From contig NZ_JACHGB010000001.1 of the NCBI RefSeq assembly GCF_014202215.1, positions 406,847-470,846 on the forward strand: 64,000 nucleotides of DNA. Reading direction: 5' to 3'. Positions 1 to 8,319 of the stretch are shown here, in pieces. Source of the stretch: Quisquiliibacterium transsilvanicum (GTDB lineage: Bacteria; Pseudomonadota; Gammaproteobacteria; Burkholderiales; Burkholderiaceae_E). Position 1 is the stretch's first letter; every line of letters begins with the position of its first letter. The notes under the pieces were generated by a model that saw only the letters and a program-made list of their open reading frames with translations, was not told where the DNA came from and searched no databases. A program made the position numbers and the translations under genes.

Positions 1-1015
1 GCTGCACGCCGATCGCGAGAACGACTGAAAGGATGGCGGGCAGGCCCTCCGGCACCGCGGCGACCGCCAGCGAGACCCCGAGCAGCAGCACCTGGACCCA
101 CTCGGCGGGGGTCCGCAATTCGGTCATCAGGACGATGCTGCCGACGACCACCGCCGCGATCGCGATCACCGCGATGCCCAGCATCCTGCCGATCCGCTGG
201 ACCTCCTTCTGCAGGGGCGTGCGCTCCTCGACCGTGGCCTCCAGCATGCCGGCGATTGCGCCCATCTCGCTGTCCATGCCGGTGGCGGTGACCAGCGCGC
301 GCCCGCTGCCCTGGGCGATCGCAGTGCCTTTGAACACCATGTCGAGGCGGTCGCCGATCGAGGCGGGCGCGGGCAGGGTCTCGATGGACTTCAGCACCGC
401 TTCGCTCTCGCCGGTCAGCGAGGCTTCGTTGACGCGCAGCGCTGCCGCGTCGAACAGGCGGGCATCGGCGCCGACGGCGTCGCCCTCGGCGAGCACCAGC
501 AGGTCGCCGCGGACCAGTTCCTCGCTCGGCACGCGCAGCAGCTGGCCGTCCCGGACCACCGACGAGGTCACCGCGGTCATCCGCGCCAGCGCGGCCACCG
601 CGTCCTGCGCGCGGGCTTCCTGCAGGTAGCCGAGCAGGCCGTTGGCGAGCAGGATCGCGCCGATCACGACCGCGTCCAGCGGCCAGCCGTCCATGCCCTC
701 GAGCCACCAGGCGCCGAGCGAGATCAGCACGGCGACCAGCAGCAGGTAGACCAGAGGGTCCTGGAACTGCGCGAGCAGGCGGCGCCAGGCCGGGACGGGC
801 GGCGCGCGTCGGAGCGCATTGGGCCCGTCGACCGACAGGCGCTGGGCGGCCTGCGCCGCGCTCAGTCCGCGCTTCGGGTCCGCGCCGAGCGCCGAAGCCA
901 CCGCCTCGACGTCGAGGATGGAGGGGTCGGCAATCCGCGCGCTGACGGCTGGCGTGGCGGGAGGCGGCGAGGTGGGCGCGAGCGCGTGGGCGGGTGCGCG
1001 GACGGGCGGAGTCAT
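1..1015 (-). CDS. Cation-transporting P-type ATPase, N-terminal part (cut by window edge)
   Basis: About 338 residues of a P2-type ion pump are visible; the catalytic DKTG phosphorylation site lies beyond base 1. The visible part has the cation-ATPase N-terminal domain (about residues 35-90), a first pair of membrane helices separated by a short loop, the actuator-domain motif TGES, two further hydrophobic helices, and VPEGLPA in helix 4. PEGLP is typical of the Ca2+-ATPase-like branch, so Ca2+ (or another divalent cation) is the likely substrate, but this is family inference. The start is ATG at 1015-1013. It overlaps the stop of the upstream YhaN-like gene by 4 nt (ATGA), so the two are probably translationally coupled although functionally unrelated. 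Confidence 0.9.
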   Translation of the reverse strand, partial: MTPPVRAPAHALAPTSPPPATPAVSARIADPSILDVEAVASALGADPKRGLSAAQAAQRLSVDGPNALRRAPPVPAWRRLLAQFQDPLVYLLLVAVLISLGAWWLEGMDGWPLDAVVIGAILLANGLLGYLQEARAQDAVAALARMTAVTSSVVRDGQLLRVPSEELVRGDLLVLAEGDAVGADARLFDAAALRVNEASLTGESEAVLKSIETLPAPASIGDRLDMVFKGTAIAQGSGRALVTATGMDSEMGAIAGMLEATVEERTPLQKEVQRIGRMLGIAVIAIAAVVVGSIVLMTELRTPAEWVQVLLLGVSLAVAAVPEGLPAILSVVLAIGVQ

Positions 1016-4000
1016 TGCGTCACCGGGGTGGAGGCTGCGGGCACCTCGAGGACCGCGAGCCGATCTTCGGGCAGGGCCGAGCGGGCGAGCTCGACCAGAT
1101 GGCGATGATGGGTGAAGACGATGACCTGTCCCTCCCGCGCGAAGTCCGCAAGCGCCTGCAGGATCAGCGTTGCGCGCCGGTCGTCCGAGGTCATCAGCAC
1201 GTCGTCGAGCAGCAGCGGCAGATCCACCTGCGCGGCGCGGCGCAGCTCGAGCGCCGCCAGCCGCAACGCAAGGTAGAGCTGGTCGCGCGTGCCCTCGCTC
1301 ATGCCCTCGACGGGCAGCCTGCGGCCGTCGCGCCGCTCGGCCAGCAGCACCGGCGGTTCGGTGCTGTCGTCGCCGACCAGACGGGTGAACTCGCCGCCGG
1401 TCATGCGCGCGAAGTAGCCGGAGGCCGCCGCGAGCATCGGTCCCTGCGCGCGGTCGCGGAAGCGGCCGAGCGCCTCGGCAAGCAGCGCATGGGCGAGCCG
1501 CGACCGGACCCAGGCGGGTATCGAGGCGCGCACCCGCGCCTCGGCGCGCGCCATCGCCTCGCGCTCCGCCGCCGCGGTGTCGGCGCCGTCGATCGCCTGC
1601 AGCGCAAGCCGCGCGGCTTCCTCGGCGCGGCGCGCTTCGCGCAGCGATTCCTCGAGCTGGTGCTGGCGTTGCCCGCACGCTGCCTCTTCAGCGTCGATGG
1701 CCGCGCTGTCGAGGTCGGCGAGCAGCGCACGCAACTGCTCGGGTGCACGCCGGGAGGCCTGCGCCAACTGGACCGAGGCGGAGTCCAGCCGCACCTGCGC
1801 CTCGCGACGGCGGCGCGAACGCTCCTCGGCCTCGGGCAGCTCGGCGGGCGACTGCACGCTGGCAGCGCCGCACAGCGCGGCCAGCCGGTCACGCTGCGCC
1901 TCGGCCGCGCGCTCGTGCCGGGCCTGCGATTCCAGCGCCTTCTCCAGCGACTGTCGGGCCAGTGCGAGCGCAGCGGCTGTCGATTCCGCGCCGGACAGGC
2001 GCGCCGTAAGTCGCTCGGCGTAGATCCTCAGGTCCGCGGGCGCAGCGTCGCCGAGCTCCGCGGCGATCGCCGCCGCTGCCGCATCGAGCACGGCGAGCGC
2101 GTCGCTTGCGTGCTGCAGCCGCGCCTCGGCGGCGCGCATGCGCTGCTGGGCACGGGCCAGTTCGTCGAGTTCGTCGAGCCGCGCCCGTGCGACTTGGGTT
2201 CCGGCCTCGGGAGCCAGCCCCAGCGTTGCCAGCCCGGGCCGCAGACTCCGCTCCGCGGCCTCCAGCGCCTCGCCGAGCGCGGCCTCCTGGAGGGCCATCC
2301 GCTGCCGCTCGCGTTCGCGCTGGACGCGCGCGCCGGCTTCGGTGTCGAGCTGCTTCTCGCGGCGGCGGATTTCCTCGTCGGCCTGCGCGGCGATCGCCGC
2401 AAGGGTGCCGAGCTGGGTGTCCGCGGCCGGCGCAGCGAGCCCGGTGGCGATGATTGCGCCGTGCAGCGTGGCAGCCAGACGTCGCTCGAGCGCCAGCGCG
2501 TGCTCCAGCTCGTCGCGCAGCGCATTCCACTCCTCCGCGGCGGCGCGTGCCGCGGCCAGGCGCAGCTGCCATTCGCGCAGCTCGGCCGGGGGCATCGACG
2601 GCAGGCGCGCGGCCTCGAGCTCGGCCCGCCAGGCGGCATCGCGGGCGGCGTCCGCGGCTGCGATGTCGCTCAACTCGGCAAGCAGCGTGTCGCGGTCCAC
2701 CTGCAGGGACGCGATCGTCCTCAGCGCGGACTGCAGACGGCCGGCGCGCTCATGGTCGGCTGCGAGGGCGTCGGCGACGCGATCCGCCTCGGCGACCGCG
2801 CGTTCGTAGGCTTGCGGCAGCGAGGGCGAGGATACCTGCGCGGATGCGGATGCGGATGCGGCCACCGGCCGGGAATCGGCGCGGTCGATGTAGGCGGCGC
2901 GCACCTCCAGCCAGCTGGCGTCGCGCGCAGTGCGCGCCCGGCCCAGGTCGTCGAGGGTTGGCACCGCGCCCTGGTCGAGCAGCCGGTCGCGGTTGCCCGC
3001 TTCGTCCAGCAGCGCGGCTTCGATTCGTTCGATGCGCTGGCGCCGCTCCTCGCTGCGGGTGGCGTCGCGGCGCTGGCCGGCGAGCGCGGCGTCGATCCTC
3101 GCATCGAGCAGCGGGGTTGCGCGCAGCATCGCCGTCTCGTCGGCCAGGCCCGCGTCCTCGAGACAGGTCCGCAGCCTGCGCTCGGCGGCGCGCAGGCGCG
3201 GCGGCAGCTCGGCGAGTCGGCGCATCGCCGCGTCGTTGCGCGCGAGCTCGGCCTGGGCCGCGCGCAGCCCGGCGCAGGCCTGCTGCGCGGGCAGGGGAGG
3301 GGCGGCAGCCTCGGCGGTCTCGCTGGCGCGGCTTCGCACGGCCTCGCGATGCCGCTCGAAGGCCTGGCGTGCGAGCTCGGTCTCGCGCAGGTCCGCCTCG
3401 AGGGCGGCCCGCTGCGTCGGCGCCGGAACGCGGCCCAGCACGTCGGCGGGCGCGGCCTGGGGATCGATCCGAGTCGAAAGCGCCGAGACCAGCAGGCGTT
3501 CCTGCGCACACTGCGCGGCGGCCTCGGCCAGCTCCGCGCGGTGGCGGTCGGCTGCCTCGGAAGCGGCGACCAGGCGCTTGACCGCCCCGGCAACCGCGAG
3601 GATGGCGGCGTCCGGGACGATCGCCTCGATCCGCTGGCGCAGGCGCTGCGCTTCGGCGGCCTCGGCGGCCGCGCCCTCGCGGGCGGCGAGCAGCCCGGCT
3701 TCGGCAGCGGCGCGGCGCTCCGGCGCCTCCGGGTCGAGGAGGTGCGCCTCGCGCAGCTCCTCCAGCGCGCGCGCTGCCTGGTCTGCCCCCTGCAGCAGCG
3801 GGGACACCGCGCGCAGCTCGCCCAGCAGAAGCAGGCGCGCATGCAGCGCGTCGCGCTGCCGCTCGAGTTCGGCGAGGGCCGCGGCCGCCTCCTGGTGGCC
3901 GCGGAACAGCTCGGCCCAGCGGGCCGGCCGCAACAGCGCGCCCCGGAAGGCGGTCTGGTGCTCATCGAAGGCCTTCAGCGCCACGTTGATGCGACCGCTG

Positions 4001-4560
4001 CTGCCCCTCGCTCCAGGCATGAAGAAGGCCCGCGCGGAATCGTCCAGGCGCTTGAGCAGCTGCGGGATGCTGCGCACGCCAGCGCTGGCCTCGAACAGCG
4101 CCGCGCCGATCTCGCCCTCGCCGCGCAGCAGCGCGTCGCCGCCCTGGCGCAGGCGCTGGTGGTCCAGCGCGAAACTGCGGTCATGCTCGTCGCGGCCGAG
4201 GCCGCAGGAGAGCAGCGCCTGCAGCTCCGGGGGGGCGGGATCTCCGGCGGGTTCCGCGCGTGCGAAGTCGGCCAGCAGCAGGGTGGCGTTGCGGCCCTTG
4301 CGCCGCAGCAGCGAATGGCGGCGACCCTCCCGGTCCTCGAACTCGCCGCCGAGCAGCATCTGCGGATGCGGATGGACGAAGTTGTCCCGGCTCTGCTGCG
4401 GAATTCCGAAGCGCAGGTCCGACATTGCGCGCAGCGCCGAGGACTTGCCTGCCTCGTTCGGGCCATGTACCAGCACGAGGCGCTGGGCGGCCGCGCCGAA
4501 ATCGAGCACCTGCCCGGTGAAGGGGCTGAAGGCCAGCAGGTGCAGGCGCAGCAGCCTCAT
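1012..4560 (-). CDS. YhaN-type SMC/Rad50-like AAA ATPase
   Basis: A 1182-aa ATPase with the architecture of SMC-like repair proteins. The N-terminal half-domain has the P-loop GPNEAGKSS at residues 33-41. A long Ala/Arg/Glu-rich coiled-coil middle follows, and the C-terminal half-domain has a Walker B segment (LPLLLDDVL) followed by a D-loop-like stretch and FTHHRHL. It matches the YhaN family (COG4717), which pairs with the nuclease YhaO much as SbcC pairs with SbcD. The protein presumably clamps DNA and gates the nuclease encoded immediately upstream, with which it shares a 4-nt ATGA overlap. A short GGATGC tandem near 2840-2860 encodes a Ser-Ala run in the coiled coil. Function is inferred from family and context. 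Confidence 0.9.
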   Translation of the reverse strand: MRLLRLHLLAFSPFTGQVLDFGAAAQRLVLVHGPNEAGKSSALRAMSDLRFGIPQQSRDNFVHPHPQMLLGGEFEDREGRRHSLLRRKGRNATLLLADFARAEPAGDPAPPELQALLSCGLGRDEHDRSFALDHQRLRQGGDALLRGEGEIGAALFEASAGVRSIPQLLKRLDDSARAFFMPGARGSSGRINVALKAFDEHQTAFRGALLRPARWAELFRGHQEAAAALAELERQRDALHARLLLLGELRAVSPLLQGADQAARALEELREAHLLDPEAPERRAAAEAGLLAAREGAAAEAAEAQRLRQRIEAIVPDAAILAVAGAVKRLVAASEAADRHRAELAEAAAQCAQERLLVSALSTRIDPQAAPADVLGRVPAPTQRAALEADLRETELARQAFERHREAVRSRASETAEAAAPPLPAQQACAGLRAAQAELARNDAAMRRLAELPPRLRAAERRLRTCLEDAGLADETAMLRATPLLDARIDAALAGQRRDATRSEERRQRIERIEAALLDEAGNRDRLLDQGAVPTLDDLGRARTARDASWLEVRAAYIDRADSRPVAASASASAQVSSPSLPQAYERAVAEADRVADALAADHERAGRLQSALRTIASLQVDRDTLLAELSDIAAADAARDAAWRAELEAARLPSMPPAELREWQLRLAAARAAAEEWNALRDELEHALALERRLAATLHGAIIATGLAAPAADTQLGTLAAIAAQADEEIRRREKQLDTEAGARVQRERERQRMALQEAALGEALEAAERSLRPGLATLGLAPEAGTQVARARLDELDELARAQQRMRAAEARLQHASDALAVLDAAAAAIAAELGDAAPADLRIYAERLTARLSGAESTAAALALARQSLEKALESQARHERAAEAQRDRLAALCGAASVQSPAELPEAEERSRRRREAQVRLDSASVQLAQASRRAPEQLRALLADLDSAAIDAEEAACGQRQHQLEESLREARRAEEAARLALQAIDGADTAAAEREAMARAEARVRASIPAWVRSRLAHALLAEALGRFRDRAQGPMLAAASGYFARMTGGEFTRLVGDDSTEPPVLLAERRDGRRLPVEGMSEGTRDQLYLALRLAALELRRAAQVDLPLLLDDVLMTSDDRRATLILQALADFAREGQVIVFTHHRHLVELARSALPEDRLAVLEVPAASTPVTQ

Positions 4561-5822
4561 GCGCCGCCCCCGGGCTGGGTGTCCGACAGGCGGGCCAGCA
4601 CGGTGGCCTCGGCATCAGCGAGCAGGGCGCGGATCGCCGCCGCGTCGAGCTGGGCAGGGTCCGCGCCGGCCATTGCGCCGGGCAGCGTGCCGAGCTCCGA
4701 CAATCTTGCGCGGAACCAGGCGGCCAGCTGCGCCTCGTCGCTGGCGAGCGCGTCGACCAGCCGAACGACCTCGCCGACCGCGTCCGTGCGCGCCGCGACG
4801 GCCGCGCGATCCATCGGCGACCTGAGGTCCAGTCGCACTTCCTCGATCCAGACTTCGGCGTCGTCCAGGTCCAGCGCCGCGGCCTGGATGGCAGCGGCCA
4901 GCGTGCCTGGCTGGCCGGCCTCGATGCGGTGCAGCGGCGACTCGCCATGCAGCAGCACCCGCAGCGCATGCAGGCGGTCGCGGGTGCCCTCGGCAAGCGC
5001 CGCGGCCTGCGTCCTGAAGCAGCGCGCCAGCGCGTCCAGACCGTCGAGCGCGCTGGCGTCGAGGTGCAGCTGATGCCAACGCACGACGTCCAGCGCAAGG
5101 AATTCGGCCGAGACCAGCGTGGCGCCCTCGACCGTGACCAGCTCGCAGCCCTTGGGCCCGGTCTCGCGGGCATGGCGTCCCTGCAGGTTGCCGGGAAAGA
5201 CGATGCGCGGCGCCGACTCCTGCACCACTTCACGCGCATGCACGTGGCCCAGCGCGAAGTAGTCGTAGCCCTTGTCGGCCAGCGCGTCGACCGAGGTCGG
5301 CGCGTAGGGGTCGTGGCCCTCGCGTCCGGTCAGGCTGGTGTGCAGCAGGCCGATGTTGAAGCGCCCCGGTACCGGCGCCGGGTAGGAGGGCACCAGGTCC
5401 TCCGGAACCGCCCGGTTCGGAAAGCTGCGACCGTGGATCGCGACCCCCAGCTCCGGCAGGTCCACCGTCTCGCTGCGCGAGGAGCTGAATTCGTGGACGC
5501 CGTCGATCGGCGGCAGCTGGCGGGTGATCTGGCTGGCGGCGTCGTGGTTGCCCTTGACGACGAAGACCCGGGTTCCCGCGCGGGTGAGCCGCAGCATCTG
5601 CTCGCGGAAGAAGAGACCGGTGCGGAAGTCGACCCAATTGCCGTCGTAGACGTCGCCGGCCAGAAGGACCAGGTCGACCGTGCGCTCGAGCGCCAGGTCC
5701 ACCAGGGCCACCAGGGCCTGGCGCGTGGCGCCGCGCAGTCGTTCGACCGGCGCGCCCTCGTAGCCATCGAGCCCCTGGAGCGGGCTGTCGATGTGCAGGT
5801 CGGCGGCGTGGATGAATCGCAA
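4557..5822 (-). CDS. YhaO-type metallophosphoesterase (SbcD/Mre11-like nuclease)
   Basis: A 421-aa calcineurin-like phosphoesterase. The metal-binding motifs appear in order: DLHIDSP near the N-terminus (residues 8-14), GDVYDGNW, GNHDA and GHVHA. These are the signatures of the SbcD/Mre11 DNA-repair exonuclease superfamily, and pairing with a downstream YhaN-like ATPase identifies the YhaO branch. The start codon is an unusual TTG at 5822-5820, with GGAG about 9 nt upstream; it puts the conserved RFIHAADLH at the very N-terminus, and no better start exists in frame. It is the first gene of a yhaO-yhaN-ATPase operon with 4-nt overlaps. Confidence 0.92.
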   Translation of the reverse strand: MRFIHAADLHIDSPLQGLDGYEGAPVERLRGATRQALVALVDLALERTVDLVLLAGDVYDGNWVDFRTGLFFREQMLRLTRAGTRVFVVKGNHDAASQITRQLPPIDGVHEFSSSRSETVDLPELGVAIHGRSFPNRAVPEDLVPSYPAPVPGRFNIGLLHTSLTGREGHDPYAPTSVDALADKGYDYFALGHVHAREVVQESAPRIVFPGNLQGRHARETGPKGCELVTVEGATLVSAEFLALDVVRWHQLHLDASALDGLDALARCFRTQAAALAEGTRDRLHALRVLLHGESPLHRIEAGQPGTLAAAIQAAALDLDDAEVWIEEVRLDLRSPMDRAAVAARTDAVGEVVRLVDALASDEAQLAAWFRARLSELGTLPGAMAGADPAQLDAAAIRALLADAEATVLARLSDTQPGGGA

Positions 5823-6156
5823 TGGGGAAAGCTCCGGGGGGCGGCGCTTGCGCCGGACATCTCGAAGATACCGCGCTGCGGCGTACGGGACCCGGAAGAT
5901 ACCGCGCGCATGTGCCCAAGCGCCTCCCGCACGGGGCGGTTTTCCACGCGACCGGTGGGCAAGCCTGTGGAAAACCCCGGGGGAGGAGGGCGCAAGCCGC
6001 GCCGGTGCTGGCTTTGCGGACCGTGTTCAGTAATCGCGCAGGCGCGCGCATTCCGGCCTGTGTCCGGCGGCGCAGCGACGGAGTCGCCGGCAGCTGCCGG
6101 GGAGCTGCCGGGGAACCGGCCAGAAGCGGGCCGGAAGCCGGCCCGGCGGCTGCGGC
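5823..6156. other. Intergenic region, 334 nt, no gene seen
   Basis: It lies between the TTG start of the yhaO-like gene and the stop of the phosphatase gene, both on the minus strand, so it must carry the yhaO promoter. I see no credible ORF. Two structures stand out: a perfect 10-bp inverted repeat GGTTTTCCAC (5938-5947) and GTGGAAAACC (5967-5976) with a 19-nt spacer, and a dense run of GC-rich short repeats (CAGCTGCCGGGG-like and GGCCGGAAGCCGGCC) at about 6088-6155 that could fold into terminator-like hairpins after the phosphatase gene. Confidence 0.5.
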
Positions 6157-6906
6157 TCAGCCGGGCGCGTCGTCCAGGTAGAGCGCGGCGAGGCGCTCGC
6201 GCTCCCGCCTGCCCACGCCGATCTCCTCGAGGTAACGGTCGACGCTGCCATGCCGAAGCTCCACCTCCTGCAGCGCGGCCTCCAGGAATTCCTCCTGGAC
6301 ACGCCAGAGCACGTCGAGCACCTCCTGGGGCGTGTCGGTCTGCGGCGCGTGGGTGCGGCGGTAGAGCTCGTTGGTGAGCAGGTAGTCGTGCATCACCACA
6401 TCGCGGGGCACGTCGAGGGACTCCAGGATCAGCGCGGCCGCAAAGCCGGTGCGGTCCTTGCCGGCGGTGCAGTGGAAGACCAGCGGCGCGTCCTCCTCGA
6501 GCAGGTGCGCGAACAGCTCGGCGAAGCGTGGGGTGTTGTCGAGCACGAAGGCGCGATAGGTGTGCTGCATCAGCCCGACCGCGTCGCGGGCGGTCAGGGT
6601 GTGCCCGGCCTGCAGCATGGCGTTGATGTTCTGCACCACGGTCGGCTCGATCGGCAGCGAGTGGCGGGCGACGCCGGGCATTGCGTAGGCGGTGGCCTGG
6701 CTTTCCTGGATGCCGCGGAAATCGAGCGCCCGCGACAGCCCGATCGACGCGAGCACCGCCTGGTCGTCGGGGGTGAGACCGGCCAGGTGGTCGGAGCGGA
6801 ACAGGCGGCGCCAACGCAGCCGGCGGCCCTGCTGGTTGGCATAGCCGCCCAGGTCGCGGAAGTTGCTTGCGCCTGAGAGGTTCAGGGATCTGGAGGGGGT
6901 CTGCAT
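6157..6906 (-). CDS. Tyrosine/dual-specificity-like protein phosphatase (PtpB type)
   Basis: A 249-aa cytoplasmic protein of the bacterial PtpB-like phosphatase family. It begins with the typical NFRDLGG segment (residues 15-21). The P-loop is HCTAGKDRTG, with the nucleophilic Cys at about 146 and the phosphate-binding Arg at about 152; the Lys between them is characteristic of the lipid/tyrosine phosphatase branch that acts on phosphotyrosine, phosphoserine or phosphoinositides. A tight cluster of acidic residues precedes it. The gene stands alone on the minus strand, downstream of the acyl-CoA dehydrogenase block. The substrate cannot be deduced. Confidence 0.88.
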   Translation of the reverse strand: MQTPSRSLNLSGASNFRDLGGYANQQGRRLRWRRLFRSDHLAGLTPDDQAVLASIGLSRALDFRGIQESQATAYAMPGVARHSLPIEPTVVQNINAMLQAGHTLTARDAVGLMQHTYRAFVLDNTPRFAELFAHLLEEDAPLVFHCTAGKDRTGFAAALILESLDVPRDVVMHDYLLTNELYRRTHAPQTDTPQEVLDVLWRVQEEFLEAALQEVELRHGSVDRYLEEIGVGRRERERLAALYLDDAPG

Positions 6907-7089
6907 CTGGGATTCACCGCTGGAGTGGGTCGGGGTGCCCGGGGGAGGGCATTCCCGGACTGTACGGCCTGCATGTTGCAGGCGCTCGTACCTGTCCTCC
7001 AGATCGGGGCTCGGCCTTCCAAAATCAAGCCGCGGGACGGTCCGCCGGGTGCCGGCGCCGAAGTATGCCTTCGGGCCGGCTCTGGCCGC

Positions 7090-8319
7090 TCAGCCGGACG
7101 GAATGCGGTTGAAGGGCACGTCCTTGTCTACGCGGACGTCGCCCGGCAGCCCCAGCACCCGCTCGGCGATGATGTTGCGCAGGATCTCGTCGGTGCCGCC
7201 GGCGATGCGCCGGCCGGGCGCGTAGAGCATCGCCTCCTGGAACCAGGCGTCCATCGGCGCCAGCTCATGGTCCGTCACGGCGCCGGACAGGCCCAGCAGG
7301 TCGATGCCGAAGGAGGCGATGTCCTGCAGCTTGCTGGCGCCGACCAGCTTGCCGATGGTCGCCTCGGGCCCGGGCGCCTTGCCGCGCGACAGCGCGGTCA
7401 TCGTCCGGAAGCGCGTGTACTTCAGTCCCTGGGTCTGCACCAGCCAGTCGGCGAGCTTCTCGCGCACCGCGGCGCTGCGGATCGCGGGCTCGCCGTCGAT
7501 CTCGAGCTGGCTGGCCATCAGGAACAGATCCTCGCTGTCGGGGCCGAGCACCTCGCTGGTGGCCAGCCGCTCGTTCTGCAGCGTGGTCATGGCCACCTTC
7601 CATCCGCCGTTGATTTCGCCCAGGCGCTGCGCATCGGGGATGCGCACGTCCTTGAAGAAGACCTCGTTGAAATCCGAAGCGCCGCCAATCTGCCGGATGC
7701 GGCGCAGTTCGATGCCGGGGCTGCGCATGTCGACGAAGAAGAAGGTGAGCCCCGCGTGCTTGGGCGCGGACGGGTCGGTGCGGGTGACCAGCAGCCCGTA
7801 GTCGGAGAAGTGCGCGCGCGAGGTCCAGACCTTCTGGCCGTTGACGATCCAGTCGTCGCCGTCGCGTTCCGCCCGGGTCCGCAGCGCGGCCAGGTCGGAG
7901 CCCGCGGCGGGCTCGGAGAAGAGTTGGCACCAGATTTCCTCGCCGCGCATGCCGGGGCGCAGATGGCGGTCCAGCAGCGCCTGGCTGGCGTAGGCGATCA
8001 GCGTGGGCAGGTAGATGTCGACGCTGCGCTCGCAGAAGCCGCGCGGCACGTCGAACTGCGCCTCCTCCTGGTGGTAGATCACCTGCTGGATCTGGCTGCC
8101 GCCGCGTCCGCCGTACTTCGGGTCCCAGGTGATGCCGACGAAGCCCGCTTCGGCCTTCTTCGCCTGCCAGGCCTTGGCGGCGGCCAGCACCTCGGCGCCG
8201 TCGAGCTGATGCGGACGCTGCGAGAACTCGCCCGGGGGCCGGCGCTTCGCGTTGGCTTCGAGGAAGGCGCGCACCTCGGCGCGGAAGGCTGCTTCCTGAG
8301 GGGTGTCACTGAAGTCCAT
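7090..8319 (-). CDS. Acyl-CoA dehydrogenase family protein (subunit of a FadE pair)
   Basis: A 409-aa acyl-CoA dehydrogenase with the N-terminal helical domain, a mid-domain containing the FAD-contacting LFSEPAAGSDLA segment, and a C-terminal helical domain ending NIIAERVLGLPG. The chosen ATG (8319) begins MDFSDTPQEAAF, typical of the family; the reading frame is open much further upstream but not protein-like there. The C-terminal motif reads IAGGTDEI where many family members have YEGT, so the usual catalytic Glu seems absent. The gene starts 14 nt inside the end of another acyl-CoA dehydrogenase gene. The pair probably forms a heteromeric enzyme like the FadE pairs of steroid and branched-acid degraders (inference). 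Confidence 0.92.
   Translation of the reverse strand: MDFSDTPQEAAFRAEVRAFLEANAKRRPPGEFSQRPHQLDGAEVLAAAKAWQAKKAEAGFVGITWDPKYGGRGGSQIQQVIYHQEEAQFDVPRGFCERSVDIYLPTLIAYASQALLDRHLRPGMRGEEIWCQLFSEPAAGSDLAALRTRAERDGDDWIVNGQKVWTSRAHFSDYGLLVTRTDPSAPKHAGLTFFFVDMRSPGIELRRIRQIGGASDFNEVFFKDVRIPDAQRLGEINGGWKVAMTTLQNERLATSEVLGPDSEDLFLMASQLEIDGEPAIRSAAVREKLADWLVQTQGLKYTRFRTMTALSRGKAPGPEATIGKLVGASKLQDIASFGIDLLGLSGAVTDHELAPMDAWFQEAMLYAPGRRIAGGTDEILRNIIAERVLGLPGDVRVDKDVPFNRIPSG

Noticed and set aside
994-5073. 1359-aa open frame on the plus strand
   Set aside because: It is antisense to the YhaN and YhaO genes, which carry clear Walker and metallophosphoesterase motifs; the plus-strand product is low-complexity Arg/Gly/Gln-rich sequence, a GC-driven shadow.
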